A stretch of 64,000 bases of DNA from Vibrio sp. J1-1 (GTDB taxonomy: Bacteria; Pseudomonadota; Gammaproteobacteria; Enterobacterales; Vibrionaceae), in contig NZ_JAKKCM010000010.1 of the NCBI RefSeq assembly GCF_021728395.1, positions 1 through 64,000 on the forward strand, read 5' to 3'. Each line of letters begins with the position of its first letter. Position 1 is the first letter of the stretch. The position numbers and the translations under genes were made by a program. Shown in pieces: positions 18,127-27,571 of the stretch. The notes under the pieces were generated by a model that made no database searches, was not told the origin of the DNA, and saw only the letters and a list, made by a program, of their open reading frames with translations.

Positions 18127-18152
18127 AAAATAGGGCCACGAGGCCCTATTTT
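18127..18152 (+). terminator. Bidirectional terminator between ygiF and the K+ channel gene
   Basis: The stem AAAATAGGGCC / GGCCCTATTTT has loop ACGA. The right arm contains the TAG stop codon of the converging channel gene. Confidence 0.88.
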
Positions 18153-18919
18153 TCATTATGCTGCTGTTGTTCTTGTTGTCGCAGCTCAAGCTCATCAATC
18201 CGGTTAAGTAGCGTTTCCTGCTGCTCTAGGAGCTTGTTCAACATGTGTTCAACATGCTTGGTACGATGATCCTCCTGCTTGGTTGGCGCAGTCACAATTG
18301 ATGTGATTAAACCTGAGATCATACCGAAGATCCCCACACCACAGACAATGATCACCACGGCCAGAAACTTACCGCCACTGGTCACCGGGTAATGATCGCC
18401 ATATCCTACTGTAGAGATCGTGACAAATACCCACCATAGCGCGTCAGCCCCTGTGCGAATGTTGGCAGCAGGATCTTTGGCTTCAACGAACAGCATCGTA
18501 CTGGAGCCCAGAGTAATTAAAATCACCATCAACAACAGGATGGAGGCAACGGTTGTCTCTCGACGGTTCTCTTTGAGTTGGTGGAGAATGAATCTTGAAG
18601 AACGCAGTACCAGGATCATACGCAAAATATGAAAGACCCGAGCAAAGCGTAATGGCTCAATCATCGGGATGCTGGCGACAAAATCTATCCAATGAAGTTT
18701 AAGGTAATTCCACCGATTTGTGGCGCGGATCAAATCAATAGTGAGTTGTAAGAGAAAAATACTACAGATTATGAAATCGAGACCGATAAGTACTTGACGG
18801 GTTTCGCGATCGATCGAAAAAAATAACAGACCAGAGGTCACAAATAATGCCAAAAAGGACAGCACTAAGGATAAAAGCCCCATCGGACGAGTGCTGTCTT
18901 TGATATCGTTGTTTTTCAT
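18146..18919 (-). CDS. Voltage-gated-type potassium channel
   Basis: A 257-aa six-transmembrane cation channel. The start is placed at MKNNDIKDSTRPMG, the last ATG before TM1; the 59-codon extension upstream runs into the divergent chemoreceptor gene. S1-S3 are hydrophobic. S4 carries regularly spaced arginines (RFARVFHILRMILVLRSSR). The pore loop has the K+ selectivity filter TVGYGD (ISTVGYGDHYPVTSGG) and S6 follows. The C-terminal ~50 residues form a Gln/Glu-rich coiled coil (HMLNKLLEQQETLLNRIDEL), likely for tetramerisation. Such channels set membrane potential or K+ leak; the physiological role here is unknown. It is transcribed away from a chemoreceptor gene 66 bp upstream. Confidence 0.88.
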   Translation of the reverse strand: MKNNDIKDSTRPMGLLSLVLSFLALFVTSGLLFFSIDRETRQVLIGLDFIICSIFLLQLTIDLIRATNRWNYLKLHWIDFVASIPMIEPLRFARVFHILRMILVLRSSRFILHQLKENRRETTVASILLLMVILITLGSSTMLFVEAKDPAANIRTGADALWWVFVTISTVGYGDHYPVTSGGKFLAVVIIVCGVGIFGMISGLITSIVTAPTKQEDHRTKHVEHMLNKLLEQQETLLNRIDELELRQQEQQQHNEK

Positions 18920-18985
18920 ACAAATCTCGAAATAATTCGCGTAACAGAATGACAAAACTATATAGGACTCGGTGGAGAACTGACA

Positions 18986-20242
18986 ATGGAAAAACTGGCA
19001 TTTAAGCCGTGGGAAAGAGTCGTATCCGACATTCGACTGATACCCAAAATGGTCATATTGATGGTCTTCAGTACTATTTTGATTGTGGCAAAGCAACTTT
19101 GGGATGCCAACACGTTTTACGATTCATTGTTGGCTGCGACACAGAATACGGATGTTGCTCAGCAGCATTATGAGGCGTACCTCACTCAGGTTGTATGGCA
19201 GACAGCGTTGCTCATCATTGTCTTTGTTGTTTTATTGTTCGCAGCAGCACGTGTCATGTTACGTCAAACTCAATACCTGAATGATGCGATAAAACTGATG
19301 GCGAGCAAAAATTTATCGGTGCCATTTGGTATGGATTGTAAAGATGAATACGGAGACGTGGCACGCGAGCTGGAAAAAACACGTCGCCAATTACATGACG
19401 TGATCCAAATGCAAATAAACGCCTCGGATGAGCTAGCGACTCTGACCGAAGTCATGACAATAAGCATGTCAGAAACCAAAGAGTCGGCTCAAGAAGAATT
19501 TAATGAAATAGACCAGCTTGCCACAGCCATGAGTGAGATGTCTTCTACTGTTCAAACGGTGGCTGAACATGCGCAGCAGGCATCGATTCTTACCGAACAG
19601 GCATCGTCTCAAGCGGTTTCGGGTCAACAATTCTTACAGAGCACCGTCGCTAAGATGAGTGAACTGTCTACGGACATTGCCTCTTCTGCTCAGGCTGTTA
19701 ATCAGGTGGAAGAACGTGTGGAAGCGATTGGCAGTGTGGTAGGAACCATTCAGGGGATATCTGAACAGACCAACCTATTGGCACTTAACGCTGCGATTGA
19801 AGCGGCGCGAGCGGGCGAAGCGGGACGCGGTTTTGCGGTTGTCGCAGATGAAGTTCGCAACCTTGCACAGCGCACGCAACAGGCGACGATTGAGATTCAG
19901 GAAATGATAACTCACCTGCAAACCAGTGCAGAATCAGCCGTTGAGCTGATGGAGAAAAGCGTTGTTGAGGCCGCTGAAGGCAATGAACTGGTCTCAAATG
20001 CGGGTTCTGAGCTGGACGGGATTGTTACCCAAGTCACGCAAATCAATGATATGAACTTCCAAATCGCCACAGCTTCTGGTCAACAAAGCAGTGTAGCAGA
20101 GGAAATGAGCCAAAACTTAACCAACGTAAGAGAGCTAGTTGAGGCATCAGTAATTGTGGTGACAGAGCTGCTGGAAACCTCAGAAACAATGCAAAGCAAC
20201 GCTGGAGAGTTGGACAAGAAAATTAAGTCATTCAGTGTTTAA
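18986..20242 (+). CDS. Methyl-accepting chemotaxis protein with a minimal periplasmic loop
   Basis: A 418-aa chemoreceptor. TM1 (~21-38) and TM2 (~72-92) enclose only about 33 periplasmic residues, too few for a dCache, sCache or four-helix-bundle sensor domain. A HAMP-like region and a long methyl-accepting coiled coil follow. The signalling hairpin tip is canonical ([38 protein letters not shown]), so coupling to CheA/CheW is expected. No C-terminal CheR-tethering pentapeptide is visible (ends IKSFSV). The stimulus may be sensed in the membrane or cytoplasm, or through a partner. The divergent K+ channel is a possible functional partner, by inference only. Confidence 0.9.
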   Translation: MEKLAFKPWERVVSDIRLIPKMVILMVFSTILIVAKQLWDANTFYDSLLAATQNTDVAQQHYEAYLTQVVWQTALLIIVFVVLLFAAARVMLRQTQYLNDAIKLMASKNLSVPFGMDCKDEYGDVARELEKTRRQLHDVIQMQINASDELATLTEVMTISMSETKESAQEEFNEIDQLATAMSEMSSTVQTVAEHAQQASILTEQASSQAVSGQQFLQSTVAKMSELSTDIASSAQAVNQVEERVEAIGSVVGTIQGISEQTNLLALNAAIEAARAGEAGRGFAVVADEVRNLAQRTQQATIEIQEMITHLQTSAESAVELMEKSVVEAAEGNELVSNAGSELDGIVTQVTQINDMNFQIATASGQQSSVAEEMSQNLTNVRELVEASVIVVTELLETSETMQSNAGELDKKIKSFSV

Positions 20243-20260
20243 GGCTTACAGCTTTTGATT

Positions 20261-20292
20261 AAACGCCCACAAACCTTTTGTGGGCGTTTTTA
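20261..20292 (+). terminator. Intrinsic terminator of the chemoreceptor gene
   Basis: The stem AAACGCCCACAAA / TTTGTGGGCGTTT with a short CCT-type loop and a T-rich tail starts 19 bp after the stop codon. Confidence 0.9.
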
Positions 20293-20364
20293 TTTGCGTC
20301 AACTCTGGTATAACTAAATGATCTAGATAAACCTTATTCATCGTGCTTTTCACAAGGAAGAAAA

Positions 20365-23208
20365 ATGCAGCTGCCCCCGTCTTTGATTTCTGTCGCTGAA
20401 TCCGCCGTTCAAAATGCTCAGCAAGCAGGCTACTTTCAATTGTGGCCAAGTGAAATCGCAGAGCAATTTTATTATGTGTCTGGTCTGAGCCAGTTCATTA
20501 CCGAAACCATTCATCGAGATGAAAAGCTCGCTCAGGAATTGCCTGAGATGGTGGCGGAGCCTAGTCGCCAGGCGTCCTACCGAGAAAGGCTGGCAGCACT
20601 ATTGGCAGATTGTCAGGATGAGGTGTCAGGCCATCGTGTATTACGTCAGTTCCGTAATCGCGAGATGGTTTATATTGCATGGAAGGATTTTCTTCATGCC
20701 TGGACACTGGAAGAGTCACTGAGTCACCTCTCTCAATTGGCAGAAGCGCTGATCTTCGAAACTTACCAATGGCAATATCAGGCTTGTTGTAAAGAGTGGG
20801 GGACACCAACCAATGCTGAAGGTGAAGCTCAACCGATGTTAGTCATTGGAATGGGCAAGCTTGGTGGTGGCGAGCTGAACTTCTCTTCCGATATTGATCT
20901 TATTTTTACTTATCCAGAAAACGGTGAAACTCAGGGTGCTCGCCGCAGCATTGCCAATGCGCAGTTCTTTACTCGTCTGGGCCAGCGAATTATTAAAGCA
21001 TTAGACCAGCAAACCTTTGATGGTTTCTGCTACCGCGTTGACATGCGTTTACGCCCATTTGGTGAAAGTGGTCCACTGGTGATGAGCTATGCGGCACTGG
21101 AAGACTATTATCAGGAACAAGGCAGGGACTGGGAACGCTATGCGATGGTTAAAGCTCGTGTGATGGGGTGTGAAATGTACCCACAGTATCAAGAGCTGCG
21201 TCAGATGTTGCGTCCATTTGTGTTCCGACGTTACATCGACTTCAGTGCGATTCAGTCGTTAAGACGTATGAAGTCGATGATAAGTAGCGAAGTACGTCGT
21301 CGTGGGTTGAACAACAACATCAAGCTTGGTGCGGGGGGCATTCGTGAAATTGAGTTTATCGCTCAGGTATTCCAGCTGATCCGAGGTGGACGGGAGCCCT
21401 CTTTACGTAATCGAGGTTTGCTGGAAACTCTGCAAGGTATTGAAGAGCTTGCCTTGTTAACACCACAAGACGTACAGAGTCTGGAAGATGCTTACAAGTA
21501 TTTGCGCCAATTAGAGAACTTGCTGCAAGCAATGGCGGATAAGCAGACACAAACACTACCAGATTGCGACATTGAGCGCATGAAACTGGCGACAGCGATG
21601 CTATGTGGCTCTTGGGAACAGTTGATCACTCTGACTCAACAGCACATGGGTAATGTTCATCAGGTATTCGATTCTTTGATTGGCGATGACGAAGAAGACG
21701 AAGCCTGTAATGTTGCACGCCATTTCCATGAGTTGTGGGATATGGCAAAAAAGCAAGATGTGATTGAGCATATCCTGCAACAAGATATTCAGATGGAAGA
21801 TTTTGTCTCCTGTGCGAAAATCATTATCGATTTTAAGCAAGATATCGCCAAGAAAACATTGGGTCCACGCGGTCGAGAAGTGCTCAACAGACTGATGCCT
21901 AAAGTATTCGATGCGGTATTCGCGCACCCAGACGCGCAATTTGGTTTACCTAGAGTGTTGCACTTGTTGCACAAAATCTGTACCCGAACCACTTACTTAG
22001 AGTTATTGGATGAACATCCAGCCGCTCTGGTGCAACTCGTGAGGCTGTGTACGGCAAGTCCGATGATTTCTGAGCAGTTATCGCGTTACCCAATCCTACT
22101 TGATGAGCTGATTGATCCGCAGCAACTGTACAATCCTATTCCTTTAGACAATTACCGAACCGAGCTGCGTGATTTTCTGGCGCGAATTCCAGAAGATGAC
22201 ATGGAACAGCAGATGGAGGCGCTGCGTCAATTCAAACAAATTTGTATTCTGCGTATTGCAGCGGCGGACATTGCTGGCGCTCTGCCAGTCATGAAAGTGA
22301 GTGATCACTTAACTTATCTGGCTGAATCTATAGTAGAAGCGGTTGTCAGTCAGGCTTGGTTACAGGTGTCAGAAAAGTACGGTGAGCCTACCCATGTTAA
22401 AGATCGTGAAGGCAGAGGCTTTGCGGTTATTGGCTACGGCAAAGTTGGTGGCTGGGAGCTGGGTTACAACTCTGATTTGGACATCGTATTTATGCACGAC
22501 TGTCCGGTCAACGTGTACACTGATGGGAAGAAAGAAATCGATGGTCGCCAGTTCTATCTTCGTTTAGCACAGCGCATTATCCATATTTTCTCAACCCGCA
22601 CCGCATCAGGGATTCTGTACGAAGTGGACACTCGCTTACGTCCGTCTGGAGCCTCGGGTTTACTGGTGAGTCCAACTGACGCATTTGACGAATATCAGCA
22701 TCAGGAAGCCTGGACATGGGAACACCAAGCTTTGGTTCGCGCCCGAATGATCTATGGCGATGAACCCCTGGTTATCGCTTTCCATAACACTCGACATGAT
22801 GTGCTGTGTAAATCGCGCGACCAAGCGACGCTAAAAAAAGAGGTCGTCGAAATGCGCGAAAAAATGCGCGATCACCTTGGTGGAAAGAAAGCTGGGCGCT
22901 TTATGCTTAAACAAGATGTTGGGGGGATTACGGACATTGAGTTCCTTGCTCAGTATCTGGTGCTCAACTACAGCCATACAAAACCTAAACTCACGCGTTG
23001 GTGTGATAACGTACGAATTTTTGAAACGCTTATTGCACAACAGGTGATGGACGAAGACCAAGCGATGCAGCTGATAAACGCCTATACCTCAATGCGTAAT
23101 GAGATACACCATCGAAACTTACTCAATCTAGACGCCGATGTGGCTGAGAGCAAATTTGTTGCGGAAAGAGAGTGGGTGAAACAGGCATGGAATCAGTGGT
23201 TCAGTTAA
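20365..23208 (+). CDS. glnE: Glutamine synthetase adenylyltransferase/deadenylase GlnE
   Basis: Bifunctional enzyme that adenylylates and deadenylylates glutamine synthetase in response to PII (GlnB) and glutamine. The 947-aa length matches E. coli (946). It has two nucleotidyltransferase cores: the N-terminal deadenylylating one with [19 protein letters not shown] at about 160-180, and the C-terminal adenylylating one with [19 protein letters not shown] at about 688-708. Each has its catalytic D-x-D pair and a downstream RLRPFGESG or RLRPSGASG motif. An AAGGAAG ribosome binding site precedes the ATG. It is followed 67 bp later by hldE, as in E. coli. Confidence 0.97.
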   Translation: MQLPPSLISVAESAVQNAQQAGYFQLWPSEIAEQFYYVSGLSQFITETIHRDEKLAQELPEMVAEPSRQASYRERLAALLADCQDEVSGHRVLRQFRNREMVYIAWKDFLHAWTLEESLSHLSQLAEALIFETYQWQYQACCKEWGTPTNAEGEAQPMLVIGMGKLGGGELNFSSDIDLIFTYPENGETQGARRSIANAQFFTRLGQRIIKALDQQTFDGFCYRVDMRLRPFGESGPLVMSYAALEDYYQEQGRDWERYAMVKARVMGCEMYPQYQELRQMLRPFVFRRYIDFSAIQSLRRMKSMISSEVRRRGLNNNIKLGAGGIREIEFIAQVFQLIRGGREPSLRNRGLLETLQGIEELALLTPQDVQSLEDAYKYLRQLENLLQAMADKQTQTLPDCDIERMKLATAMLCGSWEQLITLTQQHMGNVHQVFDSLIGDDEEDEACNVARHFHELWDMAKKQDVIEHILQQDIQMEDFVSCAKIIIDFKQDIAKKTLGPRGREVLNRLMPKVFDAVFAHPDAQFGLPRVLHLLHKICTRTTYLELLDEHPAALVQLVRLCTASPMISEQLSRYPILLDELIDPQQLYNPIPLDNYRTELRDFLARIPEDDMEQQMEALRQFKQICILRIAAADIAGALPVMKVSDHLTYLAESIVEAVVSQAWLQVSEKYGEPTHVKDREGRGFAVIGYGKVGGWELGYNSDLDIVFMHDCPVNVYTDGKKEIDGRQFYLRLAQRIIHIFSTRTASGILYEVDTRLRPSGASGLLVSPTDAFDEYQHQEAWTWEHQALVRARMIYGDEPLVIAFHNTRHDVLCKSRDQATLKKEVVEMREKMRDHLGGKKAGRFMLKQDVGGITDIEFLAQYLVLNYSHTKPKLTRWCDNVRIFETLIAQQVMDEDQAMQLINAYTSMRNEIHHRNLLNLDADVAESKFVAEREWVKQAWNQWFS

Positions 23209-23275
23209 GGCGAGTTATTTAGCCACGACAAGCGCTGTGGTAAACTCTGCCCGATTAAATTTTTGGAGACCAATA

Positions 23276-24706
23276 ATGAAACCAATTCTACCTGATTACA
23301 ACAACGCTGGTGTGCTTATCATCGGTGATGTCATGCTAGATCGTTACTGGTATGGCCCAACTGGACGTATCTCACCTGAGGCACCAGTCCCTGTTGTAAA
23401 AGTAGAAAACAATGAAGAGCGTCCGGGTGGCGCTGCAAACGTTGCGATGAACATCGCGTCATTGGGTGGTCATGCTCACATTGTTGGTCTGACAGGAATG
23501 GATGAACCCGCGAAAGTTCTGACTGAAACATTAAGCTCGCTCAAAGTGAAATGTGACTTTGTGCCGTTGCCAGAGTATCCAACGATCACCAAGTTACGTG
23601 TAATGAGCCGTGGTCAGCAGTTGATCCGCTTGGACTTCGAAGACAAGTTCGAAAATACCGACGCAGAACCTGTGCTCACGCGTATGGACGCTGCTCTGCC
23701 AAATGTTAAAGCCGTGATCATGTCAGATTACGCCAAAGGCTCTCTTGAGCATGTACAGGCATACATTCAGAAAGCGCGTGCAGCCAACGTTCCTGTCTTT
23801 ATCGATCCAAAAGGTGCCGACTTTGAACGCTACCGTGGTGCGACACTTCTGACGCCAAATATGAAAGAATTTGAAGATGTTGTCGGCAAAGTGAAATCTG
23901 ATCAGGAGCTGGTGGAAAAAGCACTGGCGCTTGTGGAAGAGTTTGACTTTGAAGCACTGCTGGTTACCCGCAGTGAACATGGAATGACGTTAATTCGCCG
24001 TGGTGAGGAACCGTTCCACCTGCCAACACAAGCAAAAGAAGTGTATGACGTAACGGGTGCAGGCGACACCGTTATTTCTGTCTTGGCGGCTTCAGTTGCA
24101 GCAGGTAAATCATTTGAAGAAGCGTGTGCTCTAGCGAATGCGGCTGCTGGCGTTGTGGTTGGTAAACTAGGGACATCGACCTTGTCTGAAATTGAATTGG
24201 CTGAAGCGGTGCATGGTAGTAAAGATACTGACTTTGGTGTGATTTCAGAAAAAGCTTTGATCGAAGCGGTGAAAAAAGCACGTGCTAAAGGCGAGAAGGT
24301 TGTGATGACGAATGGCTGTTTTGATATTCTTCACGCAGGTCATGTGTCTTACCTTAACCATGCTGCTGAACTGGGCGATCGCCTTATTGTCGCTGTGAAT
24401 ACTGACGAGTCAGTTAAGCGTCTTAAAGGTCCTGGTCGTCCGGTTAACCCGACTGATCGTCGCATGGCCGTATTGGCTGGCTTAGGAGCGGTAGACTGGG
24501 TCGTGCCATTTAGTGAAGATACGCCGCAGCGCTTAATTTCAGAAGTGCTGCCAAGCTTGTTGGTGAAAGGTGGAGACTACAAACCAGAAGAGATTGCGGG
24601 TGGCAAAGAAGTGATTGCTGCAGGCGGTGAAGTCCGCGTACTGAACTTTGAAGATGGCTGTTCAACCAGTGAAATCATCAATGCGATTAAAGGTGGCAAA
24701 GGATAA
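23276..24706 (+). CDS. hldE: Bifunctional heptose-7-phosphate kinase / heptose-1-phosphate adenylyltransferase HldE
   Basis: Makes ADP-D-glycero-beta-D-manno-heptose for the LPS inner core. The start is [12 protein letters not shown] (476 aa, GGAG ribosome binding site); 13 upstream in-frame codons are not family-like. The N-terminal ribokinase-type domain has [15 protein letters not shown] and the [10 protein letters not shown] anion-hole motif at about 257-266. The C-terminal nucleotidyltransferase domain starts with [19 protein letters not shown] near 344, including the HxGH signature. It is the last gene of the glnE-hldE pair and is followed by a terminator. Confidence 0.97.
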   Translation: MKPILPDYNNAGVLIIGDVMLDRYWYGPTGRISPEAPVPVVKVENNEERPGGAANVAMNIASLGGHAHIVGLTGMDEPAKVLTETLSSLKVKCDFVPLPEYPTITKLRVMSRGQQLIRLDFEDKFENTDAEPVLTRMDAALPNVKAVIMSDYAKGSLEHVQAYIQKARAANVPVFIDPKGADFERYRGATLLTPNMKEFEDVVGKVKSDQELVEKALALVEEFDFEALLVTRSEHGMTLIRRGEEPFHLPTQAKEVYDVTGAGDTVISVLAASVAAGKSFEEACALANAAAGVVVGKLGTSTLSEIELAEAVHGSKDTDFGVISEKALIEAVKKARAKGEKVVMTNGCFDILHAGHVSYLNHAAELGDRLIVAVNTDESVKRLKGPGRPVNPTDRRMAVLAGLGAVDWVVPFSEDTPQRLISEVLPSLLVKGGDYKPEEIAGGKEVIAAGGEVRVLNFEDGCSTSEIINAIKGGKG

Positions 24707-24738
24707 GTCCTCTATCATCTCAATTAAATCGCAATGGA

Positions 24739-24763
24739 AAGGCTGCCGTGGGTGGCCTTTTTT
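24739..24763 (+). terminator. Terminator of hldE
   Basis: A nine-pair stem AAGGCTGCC / GGTGGCCTT (two G-T pairs), loop GTG, followed by T6, 33 bp after the hldE stop. Confidence 0.75.
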
Positions 24764-24812
24764 GCACCAACCTGAGATGCCTATTCTTCCGTTTGTTTCT
24801 CGCAGGTAATAA

Positions 24813-24846
24813 AAAACGCCAGTTGTTTACTCTCAACTGGCGTTTT
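24813..24846 (-). terminator. Terminator of tolC
   Basis: The stem AAAACGCCAGTTG / CAACTGGCGTTTT with an 8-nt loop lies 18 bp past the tolC stop. It is symmetrical and probably bidirectional, giving hldE a second stop. Confidence 0.88.
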
Positions 24847-24864
24847 GCTTGTCTTGTTAACTGA

Positions 24865-26187
24865 TTAGTTTACGGCTTTCAGACCAGCATCGATATTTAA
24901 GATATCTTGCTCACTCAGTGTGCCTACCGCCTGGCGCAGTTGCAGACCACTGATAATGTAGTCGTATCGAGCATTAGATAGGTTACGGTTTGCATCGTAT
25001 AAACGGCGAGTCGCGTCCAGTACGTCAACAATCGTACGAGTACCTACATCAAAACCTGCTTCAGTCGCTTCTAAAGCTGATTTCGCTGATACCACCGACT
25101 GCTCGTAAGCTTTCAATGCACCGATCGATGCGTTGATGTTGTTGTTTTGAGCGCGAACATCTTTCACTACGCTGCGGTACTGAGCTTCAAGATCTTCACT
25201 TGCAGCAACATAAGCGTACTCAGCTTGTTTAGTTTGCGACGTGACGTTACCACCTGTGTATAAAGGCAGCGCTAGGTTAACGCCGATATTGAAGTTATCA
25301 GTGGTGTAATCGCGATCACTGTGAGAAGTATCGCCGTAGTTGTAACCACCATCTAACGACAGGGTTGGCAGGTGACCTGAACTTGCCAGAGAAATGTTGT
25401 CACGAGCGATATCCTGTGAAATACGAGAAGACAGCAAGCTTAGGTTTTTCTCTTTTGCGACTTCAATTAATTCTTCAGCAGGGCTATCCGAGCGGCTTGC
25501 AGAGAAACGAGCGGTATCTAGCACATCCAGGTTTTTGTGTTCTTGACCTGTGATTTCGCGCAATGATTCGTAGCTGTTGATCAGGTCGTTTTCTGCTAAT
25601 ACTTCATCAGCAAGCACAGCGTCGTATTGAGCTTGCGCATCATGCACGTCAGTGATTGCAGAAAGACCTACTTCAAAACGCTGCTTAGTTTGCTCAAGCT
25701 GACGGCCAACAGCGGCTTTTTCTGCACGAACAAACACAAGGTTATCTTTAGCTCGCAGTACTTCAAAGTAAGCTTGTGAAACACGTAGGATCAAGCTTTG
25801 TTGCGTAGCGGCATAAGTCGCGTCGGCCTGACGAGCTGTTTTTTCAGCGGTATCTAGAGAGATCCAAGATGCACGGTTGTAAAGCTCTTGAGAGAAGTTG
25901 ATGCCAGCAGTCAGGTCATTACTATCGTTCGACGTTTTAGGGCCTGAATCCAGGTCGGTATCCCCACGAGTGAGGTTGTAACCCGCAGTTAAATTGATTT
26001 GTGGTAGAAGAGCACTACGGCTTGAAGTGATTGCTTCGAAAGCTTGGTCACGCTGCGCTGCTACGCTAAGCAATTGTGGGTCATTCTGTTTTGCTAAGTC
26101 ATAGATGTCAGCTAATGAGTCTGCATAAGCCGATGCACTTATGCTACCTAGCGCTGCACTGATAAATAGTGGAAGCAATTTTTTCAT
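24865..26187 (-). CDS. tolC: Outer membrane efflux channel TolC
   Basis: Trimeric outer-membrane channel with a periplasmic tunnel that serves RND efflux pumps and type I secretion. The 440-aa precursor has a signal peptide (MKKLLPLFISAALGSISASAYA, cleaved before DSLADIY) and two structural repeats of the OEP family (ASWISLDTAEKTARQADATYAATQ region and the equivalent TKQAEYAYVAASEDLEAQYR). The end is short, without the long E. coli TolC tail (493 aa), which is dispensable there. In E. coli and vibrios tolC is divergent from nudF-yqiB-cpdA, as here. Confidence 0.95.
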   Translation of the reverse strand: MKKLLPLFISAALGSISASAYADSLADIYDLAKQNDPQLLSVAAQRDQAFEAITSSRSALLPQINLTAGYNLTRGDTDLDSGPKTSNDSNDLTAGINFSQELYNRASWISLDTAEKTARQADATYAATQQSLILRVSQAYFEVLRAKDNLVFVRAEKAAVGRQLEQTKQRFEVGLSAITDVHDAQAQYDAVLADEVLAENDLINSYESLREITGQEHKNLDVLDTARFSASRSDSPAEELIEVAKEKNLSLLSSRISQDIARDNISLASSGHLPTLSLDGGYNYGDTSHSDRDYTTDNFNIGVNLALPLYTGGNVTSQTKQAEYAYVAASEDLEAQYRSVVKDVRAQNNNINASIGALKAYEQSVVSAKSALEATEAGFDVGTRTIVDVLDATRRLYDANRNLSNARYDYIISGLQLRQAVGTLSEQDILNIDAGLKAVN

Positions 26188-26303
26188 TTTCTATTCCCGC
26201 GGTCAATATATTGGTTAATTCTCAGTAGTTTAACCCAATTTGGACGATATTTACTCAAAACTTTCCATTTTTTACACGTAATTATCCAGTTGTGCAATAA
26301 AAA

Positions 26304-26343
26304 TTTGTATAATACTTAAAATAAATTATAACAATTATACAAA
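26304..26343. repeat. 10-bp perfect inverted repeat in the tolC/nudF divergent region
   Basis: TTTGTATAAT (26304-26313) and ATTATACAAA (26334-26343) are separated by 20 nt, so the half-site centres are 30 bp apart (about three helical turns). The 228-bp intergenic region between tolC and nudF is AT-rich and carries promoters for both. The arrangement could serve as an operator for a dimer. It also contains -10-like TATAAT and TATACA elements in the two directions, which may alone explain part of the symmetry. Confidence 0.5.
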
Positions 26344-26415
26344 AAGTTGAGCCAAGTCCTTTGAGCTAATGATTAACAATGAGTACACTACAAGATTCAC
26401 TCAGAGAGGTGTTGA

Positions 26416-27063
26416 ATGCAACAGTGTGACAAGCGACAAGACGAGTTTACTTCGCAAGATGTGGAAATCATCTCGAAAGAAACCTTATTCAAAGGCTTCT
26501 TTAAAATGGTGAAGTACCGTTTCAAACACCGGCTTTTTGCTGGTGGCTGGAGTGATGTTGTCGAGCGAGAAATGTTCGAACGTGGACATGCTGCGGCGAT
26601 GTTGCCTTATGATCCAATTAAGGATCAGGTCGTTATCATTGAGCAAATACGCGTTGGTGCATTAGAACATGATCACCCTTGGCAGCTTGAAATTGTTGCT
26701 GGCATGATAGATCGAGATGAGTCCGTTGAAGACGTGATCCGCCGAGAAGCTAAAGAAGAGGCGGGGCTTGAGGTAGGGCGTGTTATTCCGATGACGTCTT
26801 ACTACCCCTCTTCAGGTGGATGCTCAGAAAAGTTGGATATTTTTGTCGGAGAAGTCGATGCTTCTAAAGCACATGGCATTCATGGTTTAGACTATGAAGA
26901 TGAGGATATTCGCGTTCACGTGATCAGCCGTGAAGAAGCATATCAATGGGTGAAAGATGGAAAACTTGAAAATGCAGCTTCAATTATTGCAGTACAATGG
27001 TTGCAATTAAACCATCTTGAGTTGAAATCACAGTGGGTAAATCCCCATAACGGTGGAGAGTAA
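26416..27063 (+). CDS. nudF: ADP-ribose diphosphatase NudF
   Basis: Nudix hydrolase that splits ADP-ribose to AMP and ribose-5-phosphate. The 215-aa protein has a complete Nudix box: G in AGMIDRDE, then REAKEEAGLEV, fitting GX5EX7REUXEEXGU. The ADPRase-specific proline-containing segment downstream (YYPSSGGCSEKLDIFVGEV) is present. It starts a nudF-yqiB-cpdA cluster: yqiB begins 3 bp after its stop. A GAGAGG ribosome binding site precedes the ATG. Confidence 0.95.
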   Translation: MQQCDKRQDEFTSQDVEIISKETLFKGFFKMVKYRFKHRLFAGGWSDVVEREMFERGHAAAMLPYDPIKDQVVIIEQIRVGALEHDHPWQLEIVAGMIDRDESVEDVIRREAKEEAGLEVGRVIPMTSYYPSSGGCSEKLDIFVGEVDASKAHGIHGLDYEDEDIRVHVISREEAYQWVKDGKLENAASIIAVQWLQLNHLELKSQWVNPHNGGE

Positions 27064-27066
27064 GTA

Positions 27067-27525
27067 ATGGCGCAGATAGCTGAAAAACAGCGATATCATG
27101 TTGATTTAGCGGGTCTAATGAGAACCTATGAGACCAATTACGCTAAGTTAAATGCCCTGCTGCCTGTCTCTGCCGAGGTCGGTGACGTGCGCTGCTATCA
27201 AGCTGCGCATATGATTTATCAATTGACCGTGAATGAAGTCACAAAATACACCACAGTTGTTGAGATATGTCAGAGTGATGAAACACCAGTGTTTCCTTTA
27301 CCGACAATGTCTGTCAGGCTCTACCACGATGCGAGAGTTGCCGAAGTATGCTCAAGCGGAGACTTCTCTCGTATTAAAGCTAAATATGATTATCCCAACG
27401 ACAAATTGATGCAACGAGATGAAAAGCATCAACTAAACACGTTCCTTGGTGAATGGCTGACGTTTTGTTTAAGAAGTGGAATCAGTAGAACACCGCTTGC
27501 CTTCAATTGCTCGTCGCGTCATTAA
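27067..27525 (+). CDS. yqiB: DUF1249 protein YqiB
   Basis: A 152-aa soluble protein of the DUF1249 family (YHVDLAGLMRTYETNYAKL, TKYTTVVEI, MQRDEKHQLNTFLGEWL). The molecular function is unknown. It is always found between nudF and cpdA in enterobacteria and vibrios, and the 3-bp gap to nudF implies coupled translation. Confidence 0.93.
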   Translation: MAQIAEKQRYHVDLAGLMRTYETNYAKLNALLPVSAEVGDVRCYQAAHMIYQLTVNEVTKYTTVVEICQSDETPVFPLPTMSVRLYHDARVAEVCSSGDFSRIKAKYDYPNDKLMQRDEKHQLNTFLGEWLTFCLRSGISRTPLAFNCSSRH

Positions 27526-27571
27526 AGGAAAATAACAAATAACAATATAGTGGAAGAATCAGGTTTTCATT

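Noticed and set aside
18920-19096. Long N-terminal extension of the K+ channel
   Set aside because: It would overlap the divergent chemoreceptor gene and its promoter; the extension is hydrophilic and unlike channel N-termini.
21601-21939. Minus-strand 112-codon ORF inside glnE
   Set aside because: It is a frame shadow of a conserved essential-pathway gene, without start signals.
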